From a bacterium Scap17 (lineage in GTDB: Bacteria; Pseudomonadota; Gammaproteobacteria; Pseudomonadales; Halomonadaceae): DNA of 64,000 nt. Each line of letters opens with the position of its first letter. Position 1 is the stretch's first letter. A model generated the notes under the pieces. It ran no database searches. It was not told the origin of the DNA and saw nothing but the letters and a program-made list of their open reading frames with translations. The stretch is from assembly GCA_013376735.1 (NCBI GenBank), contig VINJ01000001.1, positions 2,046,001 to 2,110,000 of the forward strand. Reading direction: 5' to 3'. Made by a program: the position numbers and the translations under genes. Below, in pieces: positions 9,099 to 17,604 of this stretch.

Positions 9099-10031
9099 GT
9101 GAACCTGGAAACTAAGTGGTTGGAAGATTTCGTTGCGCTGTCCAATACCCGCAGCTTCTCCACCTCGGCTCGCCTGCGACACGTTACCCAGCCTGCGTTC
9201 AGCCGCCGCATCCGTGCGCTTGAGCAGGCCGTGGGCACTACGCTGGTCGACCGCTCGACGACCCCGGTCAGTCTGACGCCGGAGGGCCAGTTGTTCCTGG
9301 TCACCGCGCGCAACCTGACAGAGCAGCTGTCAGAGTGTCTCGCCCATCTGCGCGGGCTGGGCATGGCCAACGAGACCTTGGATATCGCGGCCGCGCATTC
9401 GCTGGCGCTGGCCTTCTTTCCCAAGTGGATCTCGCGTCTCCAGCAGGGCCTGGGAGAGTTGCCGACACGCCTGTCCGCGATGAATGTCGGCGACGCCATT
9501 CACTCGCTGCGCGAAGGCAACTGCGACTTGATGCTTGCCTATTACGACCCTTACGCCAGCATGCAGCTGGACGCCGAGGCCTTCCCATCCTTCTCGGTCG
9601 CCAAGGTCAACATGCTGCCGGTGTGCGTGCCGCTGGAGAATGGCGAGCCCCGCTTCCCGCTGACCGGGCAGAGCGAGACCAGCCAGGATGCGATTCCCTT
9701 GCTGTCCTATACCCAGGGGGCATTTCTGGGTCGCAGCGTGAAGATGCTTTTGAAGAATGATCCACTGCGCCTGCGCCTGCGCACCGTCTATGAGATGGCG
9801 ATGGCCGAGGGCCTCAAGGGCATGGCCTTGCAGGGCGTCGGCATGGCGTGGATTCCGGATTTCTGCATTCGCGATGAGCTGGAGAGCGGCAAGCTGGTGC
9901 GCGCGGGCAACGAGGCGTGGGATATCCCGCTGGAGATTCGTCTCTATCGGTGTTCGCTGGTCCACAAGCCCGGCATCGACAAGCTGTGGAAACAGCTGAT
10001 GAACTTGCCGCGCGACTTCCTCGAAGCCTGA
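9099..10031 (+). CDS. LysR-family transcriptional regulator (HypT-like)
   Basis: The 310-residue protein has an N-terminal winged-helix domain (FSTSARLRHVTQPAFSRRIR) followed by a LysR effector domain. The start NLETKWLEDF, the helix-turn-helix and the following IAAAHSLAL segment resemble E. coli HypT/YjiE, the hypochlorite-responsive regulator. The start is the GTG at 9099, behind GGGAG at 9089-9093. The frame extends upstream without family features. The gene diverges from aspA, which suggests local regulation of aspA, but effector and targets are unknown. A second regulator of the same subgroup lies at 51045-51956. Confidence 0.85.
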   Translation: MNLETKWLEDFVALSNTRSFSTSARLRHVTQPAFSRRIRALEQAVGTTLVDRSTTPVSLTPEGQLFLVTARNLTEQLSECLAHLRGLGMANETLDIAAAHSLALAFFPKWISRLQQGLGELPTRLSAMNVGDAIHSLREGNCDLMLAYYDPYASMQLDAEAFPSFSVAKVNMLPVCVPLENGEPRFPLTGQSETSQDAIPLLSYTQGAFLGRSVKMLLKNDPLRLRLRTVYEMAMAEGLKGMALQGVGMAWIPDFCIRDELESGKLVRAGNEAWDIPLEIRLYRCSLVHKPGIDKLWKQLMNLPRDFLEA

Positions 10032-10078
10032 GCCTTACCGGTGTATTGCTGGTTTAGTAGACCTGCGTGTCTCTTGAC

Positions 10079-10111
10079 CGAAAACGGCAGCCCACTGGGC
10101 TGCCGTTTTCG
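10079..10111. terminator. Bidirectional hairpin terminator
   Basis: A 15-bp perfect stem with a 3-nt loop is flanked by A and T tracts on both arms. It sits between the convergent LysR gene and the nadM-like gene and can serve both strands. Confidence 0.85.
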
Positions 10112-10133
10112 TGTGTGGACCACATTCCAGCCG

Positions 10134-11285
10134 TCAGAAACCGCTCTGGCCCGCATGTAGGCCCAGGAAGTTCTGAATGATGTAGAAATGATCCTCGAAG
10201 AGGGTGTCGGGCTCCAGATCCGCCAGCGCGACCCAGCGTGCCTGCTCCTCGCTCTCGCCGCCGCTTCTGAGCTTGGGAAGCTGCTGCTCCGGTCGCAGGG
10301 CGAAGTAGAAGGCCTCTGCCAGGGTGCGCCCGCGCCAGCTGCGATGCGGTGCGTCAAACAGACGCTGACCGCGCAGAGAGCCACGCAAGACTGGTTCCGG
10401 CACCTTGAGGCGCACACGCTCCTTGAGCTCACGCAGACAAGCATCCAGCAGGCGCTCCTGGGGTTGCACGAAGCCGCCAGGCAGGGCGTAAAGCCCCTTG
10501 CCGGGTGCCGCGCGACGTGTGGTGAGCAGCACATGACCTGACTGCACCACCACGGCGTTGACCGTGATGAACAGTGGCGGGTAGGGCGCATCGCTCCAGG
10601 CGGCGCGATATTGCTCCAGCAGGCGACGTTCCTCGACCAGCCCTTGCCACGCGGTCTCCTCCAGGAAGCCATGCAGGTGCTGAGCCACCGGCGATGGCAG
10701 AAGCTCCCGTCCCTCGTTGTCCAGCCAATCCTCGGCGCGGGCGCGCTCGGTGAAGATGACCTCACGAATACGGCTGGCTTCCATCCCCTCGCGCAGCGGC
10801 ACCGCTACCGACTCCCACTGCGGGAAGAGGCTCAGGTAGTAGCTTGTCTGGCTGTTGCTGTCACGACGATTGGCACCGATCAGTGCGATTCTTGGCATCC
10901 GGTTGGCCTGCGGACGTGCGATATCGCGTACCTTGCGCTGCACATCACGCACCCAGACATCGTCGTTGTACAGGGCATCCAGCAACGGCACGATTTCCAG
11001 GCGCGCATTGTCGGCATCGTCAAAGCAACTGCGGATCATGCGCGTGCGTTCGGAGAAGGTGAACGGGTTGCGCAGTGAACGTGCCTGCCAGGCAGAACCG
11101 ACCAGCACGATGACCTGCCGCGCGAGGCGCAGGGCTTCTTCCATCACGGCAACATGGCCATGGTGCATGGGTTGGAAGCGACCGATGAAGACCAGGCAGT
11201 CGTACTGGGTGTCGGCGATCGCGGGAGAATCCTGAGTACGAAGCGTTGCAGCGGGTGCAGAGGGCAACGTTGTCGTCGAAGGCAT
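10134..11285 (-). CDS. nadM: Bifunctional NMN adenylyltransferase / Nudix hydrolase fusion
   Basis: The N-terminal half is a nucleotidyltransferase with the HxGH motif (GRFQPMHHGH, residues 35-44) and a SxxR segment near 171. It should make NAD from NMN and ATP. The C-terminal half is a Nudix domain starting at about residue 237, with the Nudix box at 271-293. This arrangement is known from Synechocystis slr0787 and Francisella NadM-Nudix, where the Nudix part cleaves ADP-ribose. The Nudix box here reads RELKERVRL where the consensus is REUxEExGU. The second metal-binding Glu is Arg290 and the Gly is Arg292, so hydrolase activity is uncertain. The ATG at 11285 has GGAG about 6 nt upstream. 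Length is 383 residues. Confidence 0.87.
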   Translation of the reverse strand: MPSTTTLPSAPAATLRTQDSPAIADTQYDCLVFIGRFQPMHHGHVAVMEEALRLARQVIVLVGSAWQARSLRNPFTFSERTRMIRSCFDDADNARLEIVPLLDALYNDDVWVRDVQRKVRDIARPQANRMPRIALIGANRRDSNSQTSYYLSLFPQWESVAVPLREGMEASRIREVIFTERARAEDWLDNEGRELLPSPVAQHLHGFLEETAWQGLVEERRLLEQYRAAWSDAPYPPLFITVNAVVVQSGHVLLTTRRAAPGKGLYALPGGFVQPQERLLDACLRELKERVRLKVPEPVLRGSLRGQRLFDAPHRSWRGRTLAEAFYFALRPEQQLPKLRSGGESEEQARWVALADLEPDTLFEDHFYIIQNFLGLHAGQSGF

Positions 11286-11652
11286 GATGAGCTCCGTGGC
11301 AGGCAGGATGGGGCGGCTTATAAGGCGCTTGCCCAGTGAGATTCCGCTAGCGTATCAGATTATGTGCATGCGCCGAACGGCTCGCCATTCACTCTCGTCT
11401 GGTAAGGGGTATTCAAAAGTTTATCCCGTTATCTTGTTGAAGAAATTTCAATAACCCAGCAAACCTCGGTCTTCGGGGCATGGGGAGGCCGTTGCGGTAA
11501 AGGAGAGGCGCCAAAGAGGGGGAGGGAGCAAGGAGGAAAGGGGAAGTGAACAAGCGCGAATGCACAAACCGAGACAACGCCCGCCAGCAATGACGCTGAC
11601 GGGCGTTGTCTCGGTTTGATGGCAGACCCAGGCGGGCCTGCCGGGCACCGGA
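11286..11652. other. Intergenic region with polypurine tract and terminator
   Basis: This lies between the start of nadM (minus strand) and the end of the nucleoside hydrolase gene (minus strand). It should hold the nadM promoter, but I cannot place it with confidence. From about 11500 to 11550 the plus strand is almost entirely purine. A long hairpin follows at 11565-11618. No gene is supported. Confidence 0.5.
11565..11618 (-). terminator. Hairpin terminator of the rbsK-nucleoside hydrolase unit
   Basis: A 19-bp perfect outer stem (CAAACCGAGACAACGCCCG and its complement) encloses a further CAGC/GCTG pairing. It lies 35 bp past the stop of the nucleoside hydrolase gene. Confidence 0.8.
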
Positions 11653-12606
11653 TCAGGACGCCTTGGCGGTCAGCACGTCGGTGATCCACTCGACGACCTT
11701 GTCGCCCTGGGCATTGACGCAGACGTCGACCAGCGGCGTCTGGGACCACTGGTTGCCGAGGAATTCGCGACCCTCAGGGGCGAACAGCGTCTGACCTTCG
11801 GCCAGGCCTTCGACTTCGACATTCAGGTGGCCGCGCTCGGTAGTGAACAGCTCCGGCTTCATCAGCCAGGCGAGGGCGCAGCTGTCGTGCGGGCAGCAAC
11901 CATCGATGCCACGCGCTTCCTGATAGAAGGCCTTGTAGAACTGATAGCTGCCGGACAGCACTTCGCCGAGTGCGCCTTGCGAGACGCGGATGCGCTCGAC
12001 ATGGGCCGGAGACAGCACGCAGCGGTGCGTCGCATCGAGACCGACCATGGTCAGCGGCCAGCCGGCGGTCAGCACCTTGGCGGCGGCATGCGGGTCATTG
12101 AAGATGTTGGCTTCGGCGACCGGTGAGACGTTGCCGCCTTCACGGATGGAGCCGCCCATGATGACGACCTGCTTGACCTTGCTGATGATGCTCGGGTCCA
12201 GCTGCAGTGCGGTGGCCAGATTGCCCAGCGGGCCGACGGCGACGAGGGTGATCTCGCCCGGACGCGCATTGACCTGCTCGACGATGAACTGCGGTGCGCT
12301 GACGGACAGCGCCTTGCCCTTGGGCTCCGGGATCTCCATGTTGCCGAGACCATTGGCGCCGTGGATGTGCGCCGGCGCCGGGAACTTGTCCTTGACCAGC
12401 GGCTGGGCAGCGCCCTGGGCGACCGGAATCTCCTGGCCCGCCAGTTCGCCCAGCAGCAGGGCGTTGGAGGTGGCCGTCTCGATGGTAACGTTGCCGAAGG
12501 TGGTGGTCATGCCGAGGAATTCGATGTCCGGATGCGCCAGACAGATGGCAATCGCCTGGGCATCATCCACGCCCGGATCGGTATCAAAGATAATCGGTGT
12601 TTTCAT
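11653..12606 (-). CDS. Inosine/uridine-preferring nucleoside hydrolase
   Basis: It hydrolyses ribonucleosides to free base and ribose. The 317-residue protein opens with FDTDPGVDDAQAI (residues 7-19), the Asp-rich calcium- and ribose-binding signature of the family. It keeps the GGSIREGGNVSPVAEANIFNDP-type ribose-binding region and a late HDSCA segment. The ATG at 12606 has GAGGT 5-6 nt upstream; the frame extending further upstream is not family sequence. It lies downstream of ribokinase on the same strand (142 bp gap), so ribose released here can be phosphorylated by its neighbour. The exact base preference (RihA, RihB or RihC type) cannot be read. Confidence 0.88.
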   Translation of the reverse strand: MKTPIIFDTDPGVDDAQAIAICLAHPDIEFLGMTTTFGNVTIETATSNALLLGELAGQEIPVAQGAAQPLVKDKFPAPAHIHGANGLGNMEIPEPKGKALSVSAPQFIVEQVNARPGEITLVAVGPLGNLATALQLDPSIISKVKQVVIMGGSIREGGNVSPVAEANIFNDPHAAAKVLTAGWPLTMVGLDATHRCVLSPAHVERIRVSQGALGEVLSGSYQFYKAFYQEARGIDGCCPHDSCALAWLMKPELFTTERGHLNVEVEGLAEGQTLFAPEGREFLGNQWSQTPLVDVCVNAQGDKVVEWITDVLTAKAS

Positions 12607-12748
12607 GCTGACCTCGTGAAAGAAGTGACCTGCAATAAAGGGCGTTACGCCAACAGGGCGCCCATGAGGTGACACGGGCACGGCACGGGCCACGTGGTAG
12701 TGCCCCGTGCAGGTAGTTCAGTCGTTCAGAGACTTGTTGCTCGAAGAC

Positions 12749-13669
12749 TCAGTTGCTCAGGACGTCGAGTGTCGGCCATTCGGCCAGGGCAGCGGCGACA
12801 TCACTGGCCAGTGGAATGCTCGGCGCTGCGCCTTCGCGGCTCACGCACAGGGCAGAGGCGGTACTGGCACGACGCAGGCTTTCTTCGATGCTCTGGCCTT
12901 CGATCTGGCTTGCCAGGTAATAGCCGATGAAGGTGTCGCCCGCCGCGGTGGTGTCCACGGCATTGACGCGATGCGCCGGCAGCTGGATGTGCTGTTCCCC
13001 CAACTGGTAGCAGACGCCTTCACTGCCCAGCGTCATGACCACTTCGGTGTCAGGCAGACGAGTGTGCAGCGCGGCGAGCAGGGTGGCGACAGGCGCGCTC
13101 TCTTCCAGCTCGACCAGCTGTGCCGCTTCACCACGATTGAGGAACAGCACCTGGCAGTATTCCAGCGGCAGGCGCAGGACATCAGCCCCCATCGGGGCCG
13201 GATTGAAGGCGATCTTCATGCCCTTGGCATGTGCCAGCTCGATGACCTTGCCCAGTGCGTTGCACTCATTTTGCAGCAGCAGCCAATCTCCCTGTGTCAC
13301 GCCGGAGAACAGTGTCGCCAGATGCTCATCGGTGAAACCGTGGTTGGCACCCGGATGCAGAATGATGCTGTTCTCGGCTTGGTCGTCCACCTGGATGATG
13401 GCGTGGCCACTGGCGCAGGCGCTCAGCTCGACCTGCGAGGTGATGACACCGGCGCTTTCCAGCGGCTCGAGTGCCCAGCGATCACTGTTGCCAAGGCGGC
13501 CCCAGTGCGTGACGTCGCCTCCGGCGCGCGCAAGCGCGAGCGACTGGTTGGCACCCTTGCCACCCAGTACCTGACGGTAGGAGAGACTCGCCAGGGTTTC
13601 ACCCGGTCGTACCAGGTGAGGTACCCGATAGACGTGATCGATATTGATAGAACCGTAGTTGTAAAGCAT
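12749..13669 (-). CDS. rbsK: Ribokinase (PfkB family)
   Basis: It phosphorylates D-ribose to ribose 5-phosphate with ATP. The 306-residue protein has both PfkB signatures: GGKGANQSLALARAGG near residue 36 and DTTAAGDTFIGY near residue 239, with the catalytic Asp in the latter. The ATG at 13669 is preceded by AAGGAGG at ideal spacing. Pairing with the nucleoside hydrolase downstream indicates nucleoside salvage. Another PfkB sugar kinase is possible, but ribokinase fits the context best. Confidence 0.86.
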   Translation of the reverse strand: MLYNYGSINIDHVYRVPHLVRPGETLASLSYRQVLGGKGANQSLALARAGGDVTHWGRLGNSDRWALEPLESAGVITSQVELSACASGHAIIQVDDQAENSIILHPGANHGFTDEHLATLFSGVTQGDWLLLQNECNALGKVIELAHAKGMKIAFNPAPMGADVLRLPLEYCQVLFLNRGEAAQLVELEESAPVATLLAALHTRLPDTEVVMTLGSEGVCYQLGEQHIQLPAHRVNAVDTTAAGDTFIGYYLASQIEGQSIEESLRRASTASALCVSREGAAPSIPLASDVAAALAEWPTLDVLSN

Positions 13670-13838
13670 GCAGCCTCCTTGGGGGCGAGCATCCTAGCAA
13701 AGCCTTGGCCGCCTGTCCCCAGTCGTATCACCAAGGTCTGACCTTTTGGTCATGATTAAGCGTTGAAGCTATTGGCCTCTTGGAACGCAAGAGAAAGTGC
13801 ATACTGCCCGCATCTCGCTGGATTCAGGATAGTCGCCC

Positions 13839-15737
13839 ATGTCGGAGTCGAAGCAACCCGCCGTCACGATCAAGAAGTGGGTCTGGCGAGCACTCTTCAC
13901 CAGTACCATGATTCCATTGCTGTTGGTCGAGACCGCCCTGGTGGCGGTGTATTTCGTGTCCAATGAGAAGATTCGGGATGCCAACCTCAATTACCTGCAA
14001 TCCCAGTCGAGCAGTGAGCTCAATCTGGCGATGCTACGTGAGGCCAAATCACTCAGCCAGCAACTGGAGCATGTCCAGAACCTGTCGCGCGGGCTCGGTG
14101 TCCAGGCAGGCGAGCTGGCCATGGGCGATGCCAGCTCTGGGGTAACGGCTCGCGAAATTGCCCGTCACGCAAGCCTGCCCAGCGGTGTCTGGGCCAGTCA
14201 GCAGACGGCAGACAATCAGGGCAGCGGCTTCTATCCCGCCTTGCCAGACTCCGGGCAGGACATCCCCCTGGCGCTGCGCATGACGGCGGTCGACCCGATC
14301 ATGCGCAGTGTCGTATCTTCCAACTCGGCCGTGATCCAGTCCTTCACCACGATGGCCGACTGCTATGTCCGCCTTTTCCCCTATGTCGATCTGGCCTCGC
14401 TGGTGCCAGCCGACCACGATTGTCGGGACTTCTCCTTCTTCTATCTGGCCGCGCCAGAGGCAAATCCCTCGCGAAACACCATCTGGACCGATATCTACGA
14501 AGACCCGGCCGGCAATGGCTGGATGGCGTCGGCCGTCAGTCCCTTCTATTCCGAGCAGGGCGAATTTCTCGGCGTCGCCGGCGTCGACATGACCTTGGAT
14601 GTGATCGTCAATCAGGTGCTGGCGATGGAGCTGCCCTGGCAGGGTTTCGCGATGCTGTTCGATGCCGAGGGACGCTCACTCGCCGTCCCGCGGGCCGGTG
14701 AGCAGTTGTTGTCGCTGCTGCCGCTGGAAATTCCCGATGCCAATGACCTCCAGAAAGAGGATGTCATTCGGCCCGCCCAGTTGGACCTGAAAGGTCATGA
14801 TGTCTTCAAGGGACTCGCGCCCCGCATCCTCGAGCAGCGTCGTGGCCTGGAGAGCGTCAATGTGGCGGGAGCGCCCTACAAGGTGGCGTGGGAGCGCTTG
14901 CCGGGCAATGGCTGGATCATGTTGAGCATGGTCGAGGAGAGCGCAGTCTTCTTCCGTACCGCCGAGATCGGACGCAACTTCCAGCTGGTCGGCATGGCGC
15001 TGGTCGGTGGCCTGTTCTATTTCGCCTTCTTCATTCTCATGAGCTGGCGCACGCATCACATCAGCCGTCGCCTTTCGGTGCCGCTGGCCGAGCTGCGTGA
15101 GCGTCTGCACCGCATCGGCATGGGCGCGGAAATCGAGTCCGCGGGTGGCAGTGGCATCGTCGAGCTGGATGATGCCAACGCCACCGCCGAAGAGATGTAT
15201 CAGCGGCTGCGCCAGACCCAGAAGGAATTGCAGTCCAGCGAGCGTCGCCTGCTGGATTCCCTCGAAGCAAGCGGCGATAGCCTGTGGGAAATGGACATTC
15301 CTGAACGCATCGTGCGCATCCATCCCAATCTCTGGAAGATGCTCGGCGCTTCGGGCCACGAGCCGTTGGCAATGCGCGAAATGGACTTCGATCGCTTGAT
15401 TCACCCGGAGGATCTCGAGCAGGTACATGCGATCAGGCACAAGATCCTCACTACCTATGGCGAAAGCTTTGAGTGCCAGTACCGGATGCGTGCGCCGCAG
15501 GAAGAGGACCTTCAGCAGATCGAGGCGATGGGAATGAACGAAGCAGGCATGGAAGTCGGGACAAGCGAGGCTGGCGGTGTACAGAAGGGAGGTGCGCTAG
15601 AGGGCGACGACAAGTTGGGTGCAGAGCGAGCGATCGGCACCCGGTGGGTACTGTTGAGCTCACGCGGTCGTGTGGTGTCGTGGGACACTGAAGGCAATGC
15701 CCTCAAGGCGGCGGGCATGCATATCCGCATCCGTTGA
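13839..15737 (+). CDS. Membrane sensor with dCache and PAS domains, no output domain
   Basis: The 632-residue protein has a transmembrane segment at about 17-40, a periplasmic dCache-like sensor (about 41-378; GVAGVDMTLDVI at 246-257) and a second transmembrane helix at about 381-403. A HAMP-like segment, a short coiled coil (about 444-478) and a PAS_3-type domain to the C-terminus follow. The PAS domain carries a Gly/Glu/Met-rich insertion of about 48 residues before its last strands (RWVLLSSRGRVV). The protein stops just after the PAS core at a proper stop, 10 bp before a strong terminator. No kinase, GGDEF, EAL or methyl-accepting domain is present. Ligand and partner are unknown. It diverges from rbsK. 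Confidence 0.8.
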   Translation: MSESKQPAVTIKKWVWRALFTSTMIPLLLVETALVAVYFVSNEKIRDANLNYLQSQSSSELNLAMLREAKSLSQQLEHVQNLSRGLGVQAGELAMGDASSGVTAREIARHASLPSGVWASQQTADNQGSGFYPALPDSGQDIPLALRMTAVDPIMRSVVSSNSAVIQSFTTMADCYVRLFPYVDLASLVPADHDCRDFSFFYLAAPEANPSRNTIWTDIYEDPAGNGWMASAVSPFYSEQGEFLGVAGVDMTLDVIVNQVLAMELPWQGFAMLFDAEGRSLAVPRAGEQLLSLLPLEIPDANDLQKEDVIRPAQLDLKGHDVFKGLAPRILEQRRGLESVNVAGAPYKVAWERLPGNGWIMLSMVEESAVFFRTAEIGRNFQLVGMALVGGLFYFAFFILMSWRTHHISRRLSVPLAELRERLHRIGMGAEIESAGGSGIVELDDANATAEEMYQRLRQTQKELQSSERRLLDSLEASGDSLWEMDIPERIVRIHPNLWKMLGASGHEPLAMREMDFDRLIHPEDLEQVHAIRHKILTTYGESFECQYRMRAPQEEDLQQIEAMGMNEAGMEVGTSEAGGVQKGGALEGDDKLGAERAIGTRWVLLSSRGRVVSWDTEGNALKAAGMHIRIR

Positions 15738-15747
15738 TGCTGACCAC

Positions 15748-15801
15748 TCACGAAAAAGCCCCCGACTTGGCGTATATGCCGGTTCGGGGGCTTTTTCGTG
15801 A
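15748..15801. terminator. Bidirectional hairpin terminator
   Basis: An 18-bp perfect stem with A5 and T5 tracts in its arms and an 18-nt loop that can itself pair (GGC/GCC) lies between the convergent sensor and 2-hydroxyacid dehydrogenase genes. Confidence 0.9.
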
Positions 15802-15860
15802 CCTGCCGCTCGCACCTGCCGCTCGGCGTCAGTGGCTGGCGCAACGAGGGTGTGGCCGTG

Positions 15861-16913
15861 TCAGGCGTGTTCGTTCAGGAATGTCTCGATATTGGCCAGA
15901 CTGAGATCGAGCATGTTCTGGCGCGCCTCCTGGCTGATCCAGGCATTGTGCGGCGTGACGATCAGGTTCAAGGGCGCACTCGCCGAATGATGCTGGCTTT
16001 CCAGGGCCGAGAGCAGCGAGTGGCCTTCACGTGGCGGTTCTTCCGGCAGGCTATCCACCGCCAGGCCGCCGAGTTGTCCGGTGGCCAGTGCCTCCAGCGC
16101 TGCGTCCTCATCGATGATGCCCCCGCGGGCGCAATTGACCAGCAGTGCACCTGGCTTCATGGCGGCAAGCGCCTGCTCATCGATCAGATGCTGTGTCTCT
16201 GGGGTCAGCGGGCAGTGCAGGCTGATGGCGTCAGCCTGGGGCAGCAGGCTTTCCAGCGCGGGGCGCTCGGCGGTGGGGGCGGTGCCCGGTCGGGCGGCAA
16301 AGGTCACGCGCATGCCGAACGCCTCGGCCAGCCTGCCCACCGCAGTGCCCAGCTCTCCCTTGCCGATGATGACCAGATGCTTGCCGGACAGCTGCACCAC
16401 GGGGCGGCCCATCAGACAGAAAGTCGGACTGCATTGCCACTCGCCCGCGGCGATGTCGGTCTGGTACTCCGGCAGGCGGCCTGCCAGTGCCAGCAGCAGC
16501 ATCCAGGTGTGCTGCGCCACCGAATGAGTGCCGTAGGCATTGACGTTCATGACCCGAATGCCACGTGCTTCGGCGGCCGCCATGTCGATATTGTTGGTGC
16601 CGGTCGCCATTACCGCGATCAGCTTGAGGGTCGGCAGCTCATCCATGTGGTGCGCCTCGATGCGTACCTTGTTGACCAGCACGATGGAGGCACCTCTCAG
16701 TCGTGGCACCACTTCCTCGGGTGCGGTGGCGTCATGACAGACCAATCCTTCCAGACGGGCCTCGAGGCGCGAGAAGTCCAGTCCGTCACCGACGGAGCCG
16801 GCATCGAGCATGACAGCCTGCGGGGCGCCGGTGGACGAGGCGGGCTCACAGTGAGAGGAAGCGGGCATGGAAGAACGAGAGGGAGACTGCGCAGTACGAT
16901 CGTGATCGGACAT
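15861..16913 (-). CDS. D-2-hydroxyacid dehydrogenase (glycerate/hydroxypyruvate reductase type)
   Basis: It is a cytoplasmic NAD(P)H-dependent reductase of 2-oxoacids. The 350-residue protein has the Rossmann motif GKGELGTAVGRLAEAFGM, the catalytic Arg in NCARGGIIDE, a Glu in LPEEPP and the catalytic His in TPHNAW. This is the complete R-E-H set of the family. The first 34 residues are a Ser/Pro-rich extension. The ATG at 16913 has GAGG upstream. The overall sequence resembles hydroxypyruvate/glycerate dehydrogenases, but substrate cannot be fixed from sequence alone. Confidence 0.87.
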   Translation of the reverse strand: MSDHDRTAQSPSRSSMPASSHCEPASSTGAPQAVMLDAGSVGDGLDFSRLEARLEGLVCHDATAPEEVVPRLRGASIVLVNKVRIEAHHMDELPTLKLIAVMATGTNNIDMAAAEARGIRVMNVNAYGTHSVAQHTWMLLLALAGRLPEYQTDIAAGEWQCSPTFCLMGRPVVQLSGKHLVIIGKGELGTAVGRLAEAFGMRVTFAARPGTAPTAERPALESLLPQADAISLHCPLTPETQHLIDEQALAAMKPGALLVNCARGGIIDEDAALEALATGQLGGLAVDSLPEEPPREGHSLLSALESQHHSASAPLNLIVTPHNAWISQEARQNMLDLSLANIETFLNEHA

Positions 16914-17232
16914 AGGTGCCTCATGATGGCGTAGGAAAACAGACAGGAAGACATAAAGGCTGGCCCGGAAATGACGAATACGTAGCGTCTGGGCCGGTTT
17001 GTGCTTGGGTGTTGCCCCGCACGGGGCCGAGCACGCTATAATGTGCCCCTTTCGCTTTGACTTGAAAGCCGCTCAACTGGCCTTATTGTAGGCGTCTCTT
17101 GCTGATGCTTGCGAAAGCTCTCATGTTGGGGCCGCAGGTGCGCTGAACGCAAGACGCGCCGCAAGGCATAACATTGTCATGGTTCACGGTGCTCAGACAG
17201 CCCCGTGACCAGTATCGTCAGGAAAGAAAACC
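16914..17232. other. Divergent intergenic region before fmdB-aspS
   Basis: The region separates the minus-strand dehydrogenase gene from fmdB. It contains a good -10-like hexamer (see 17012-17042) and then about 190 bp of apparent leader without an open frame. No tRNA-like fold or recognisable riboswitch was seen. Confidence 0.5.
17012..17042 (+). promoter_or_regulatory. Candidate sigma-70 promoter for fmdB-aspS
   Basis: TATAAT at 17037-17042 is a perfect -10 hexamer. TTGCCC at 17012-17017 is a fair -35, although the 19-bp spacer is longer than the usual 17. It would give a leader of about 185 nt before fmdB. Confidence 0.35.
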
Positions 17233-17457
17233 ATGCCGATCTATGAATACCACTGCAAGGCCTGTGGCCATCGGATGGACAAGTTGCAGAAGATCAGCGC
17301 TGCGCCGCTGACGGAGTGTCCGGAGTGCAAGACGGACCAGCTCGAGAAGCTGGTCTCCGCCGCCGGGTTCCGTCTGGCAGGCAGTGGCTGGTACGAGACG
17401 GATTTCAAGTCCGGCAGCAAGAAGAATCTGGCCGGTGGTAGCGACAGCACCGCCTGA
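17233..17457 (+). CDS. FmdB-family zinc-ribbon protein
   Basis: The 74-residue protein starts MPIYEYHCKACGH and has a second CPEC pair, giving a four-cysteine zinc ribbon (CxxC near 9-12 and 32-35). The C-terminus is a Gly/Ser/Lys-rich tail. The family is widespread, and the gene commonly sits just upstream of aspS in gammaproteobacteria, as here. A biochemical role is not established. The start has AGGAAAGAAAACC just upstream. Confidence 0.88.
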   Translation: MPIYEYHCKACGHRMDKLQKISAAPLTECPECKTDQLEKLVSAAGFRLAGSGWYETDFKSGSKKNLAGGSDSTA

Positions 17458-17489
17458 TACAGCTGGGATAGTGCGTCAGGCATCAGCGT

Positions 17490-17532
17490 GATGAGGGTCA
17501 AGGGCGCCCAACGGGTACCCTTGACCCTCATC
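17490..17532 (+). other. Hairpin between fmdB and aspS (possible attenuator)
   Basis: A 15-bp perfect stem (GATGAGGGTCAAGGG and complement) around a 13-nt loop lies 33 nt past the fmdB stop and 72 nt before aspS. No T run follows, so it could lower readthrough or stabilise an mRNA end. Full termination is doubtful if the promoter lies before fmdB. Confidence 0.5.
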
Positions 17533-17604
17533 GCCAACGGCAGGCCCTCTGAGACAGATGCGCATCAGCGCGTCGATCATGAATTTGAGCAACAAGGAAT
17601 CAAC

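Noticed and set aside
8868-9182. N-terminal extension of aspartase in the open frame
   Set aside because: The extra codons are not aspartase-like, and the GTG at 8867 has an AGGAG site at proper distance. The extension would also overlap the divergent regulator start.
12707-13741. 344-codon plus-strand frame opposite ribokinase
   Set aside because: It is a shadow of rbsK, which has full family motifs and a strong ribosome site.
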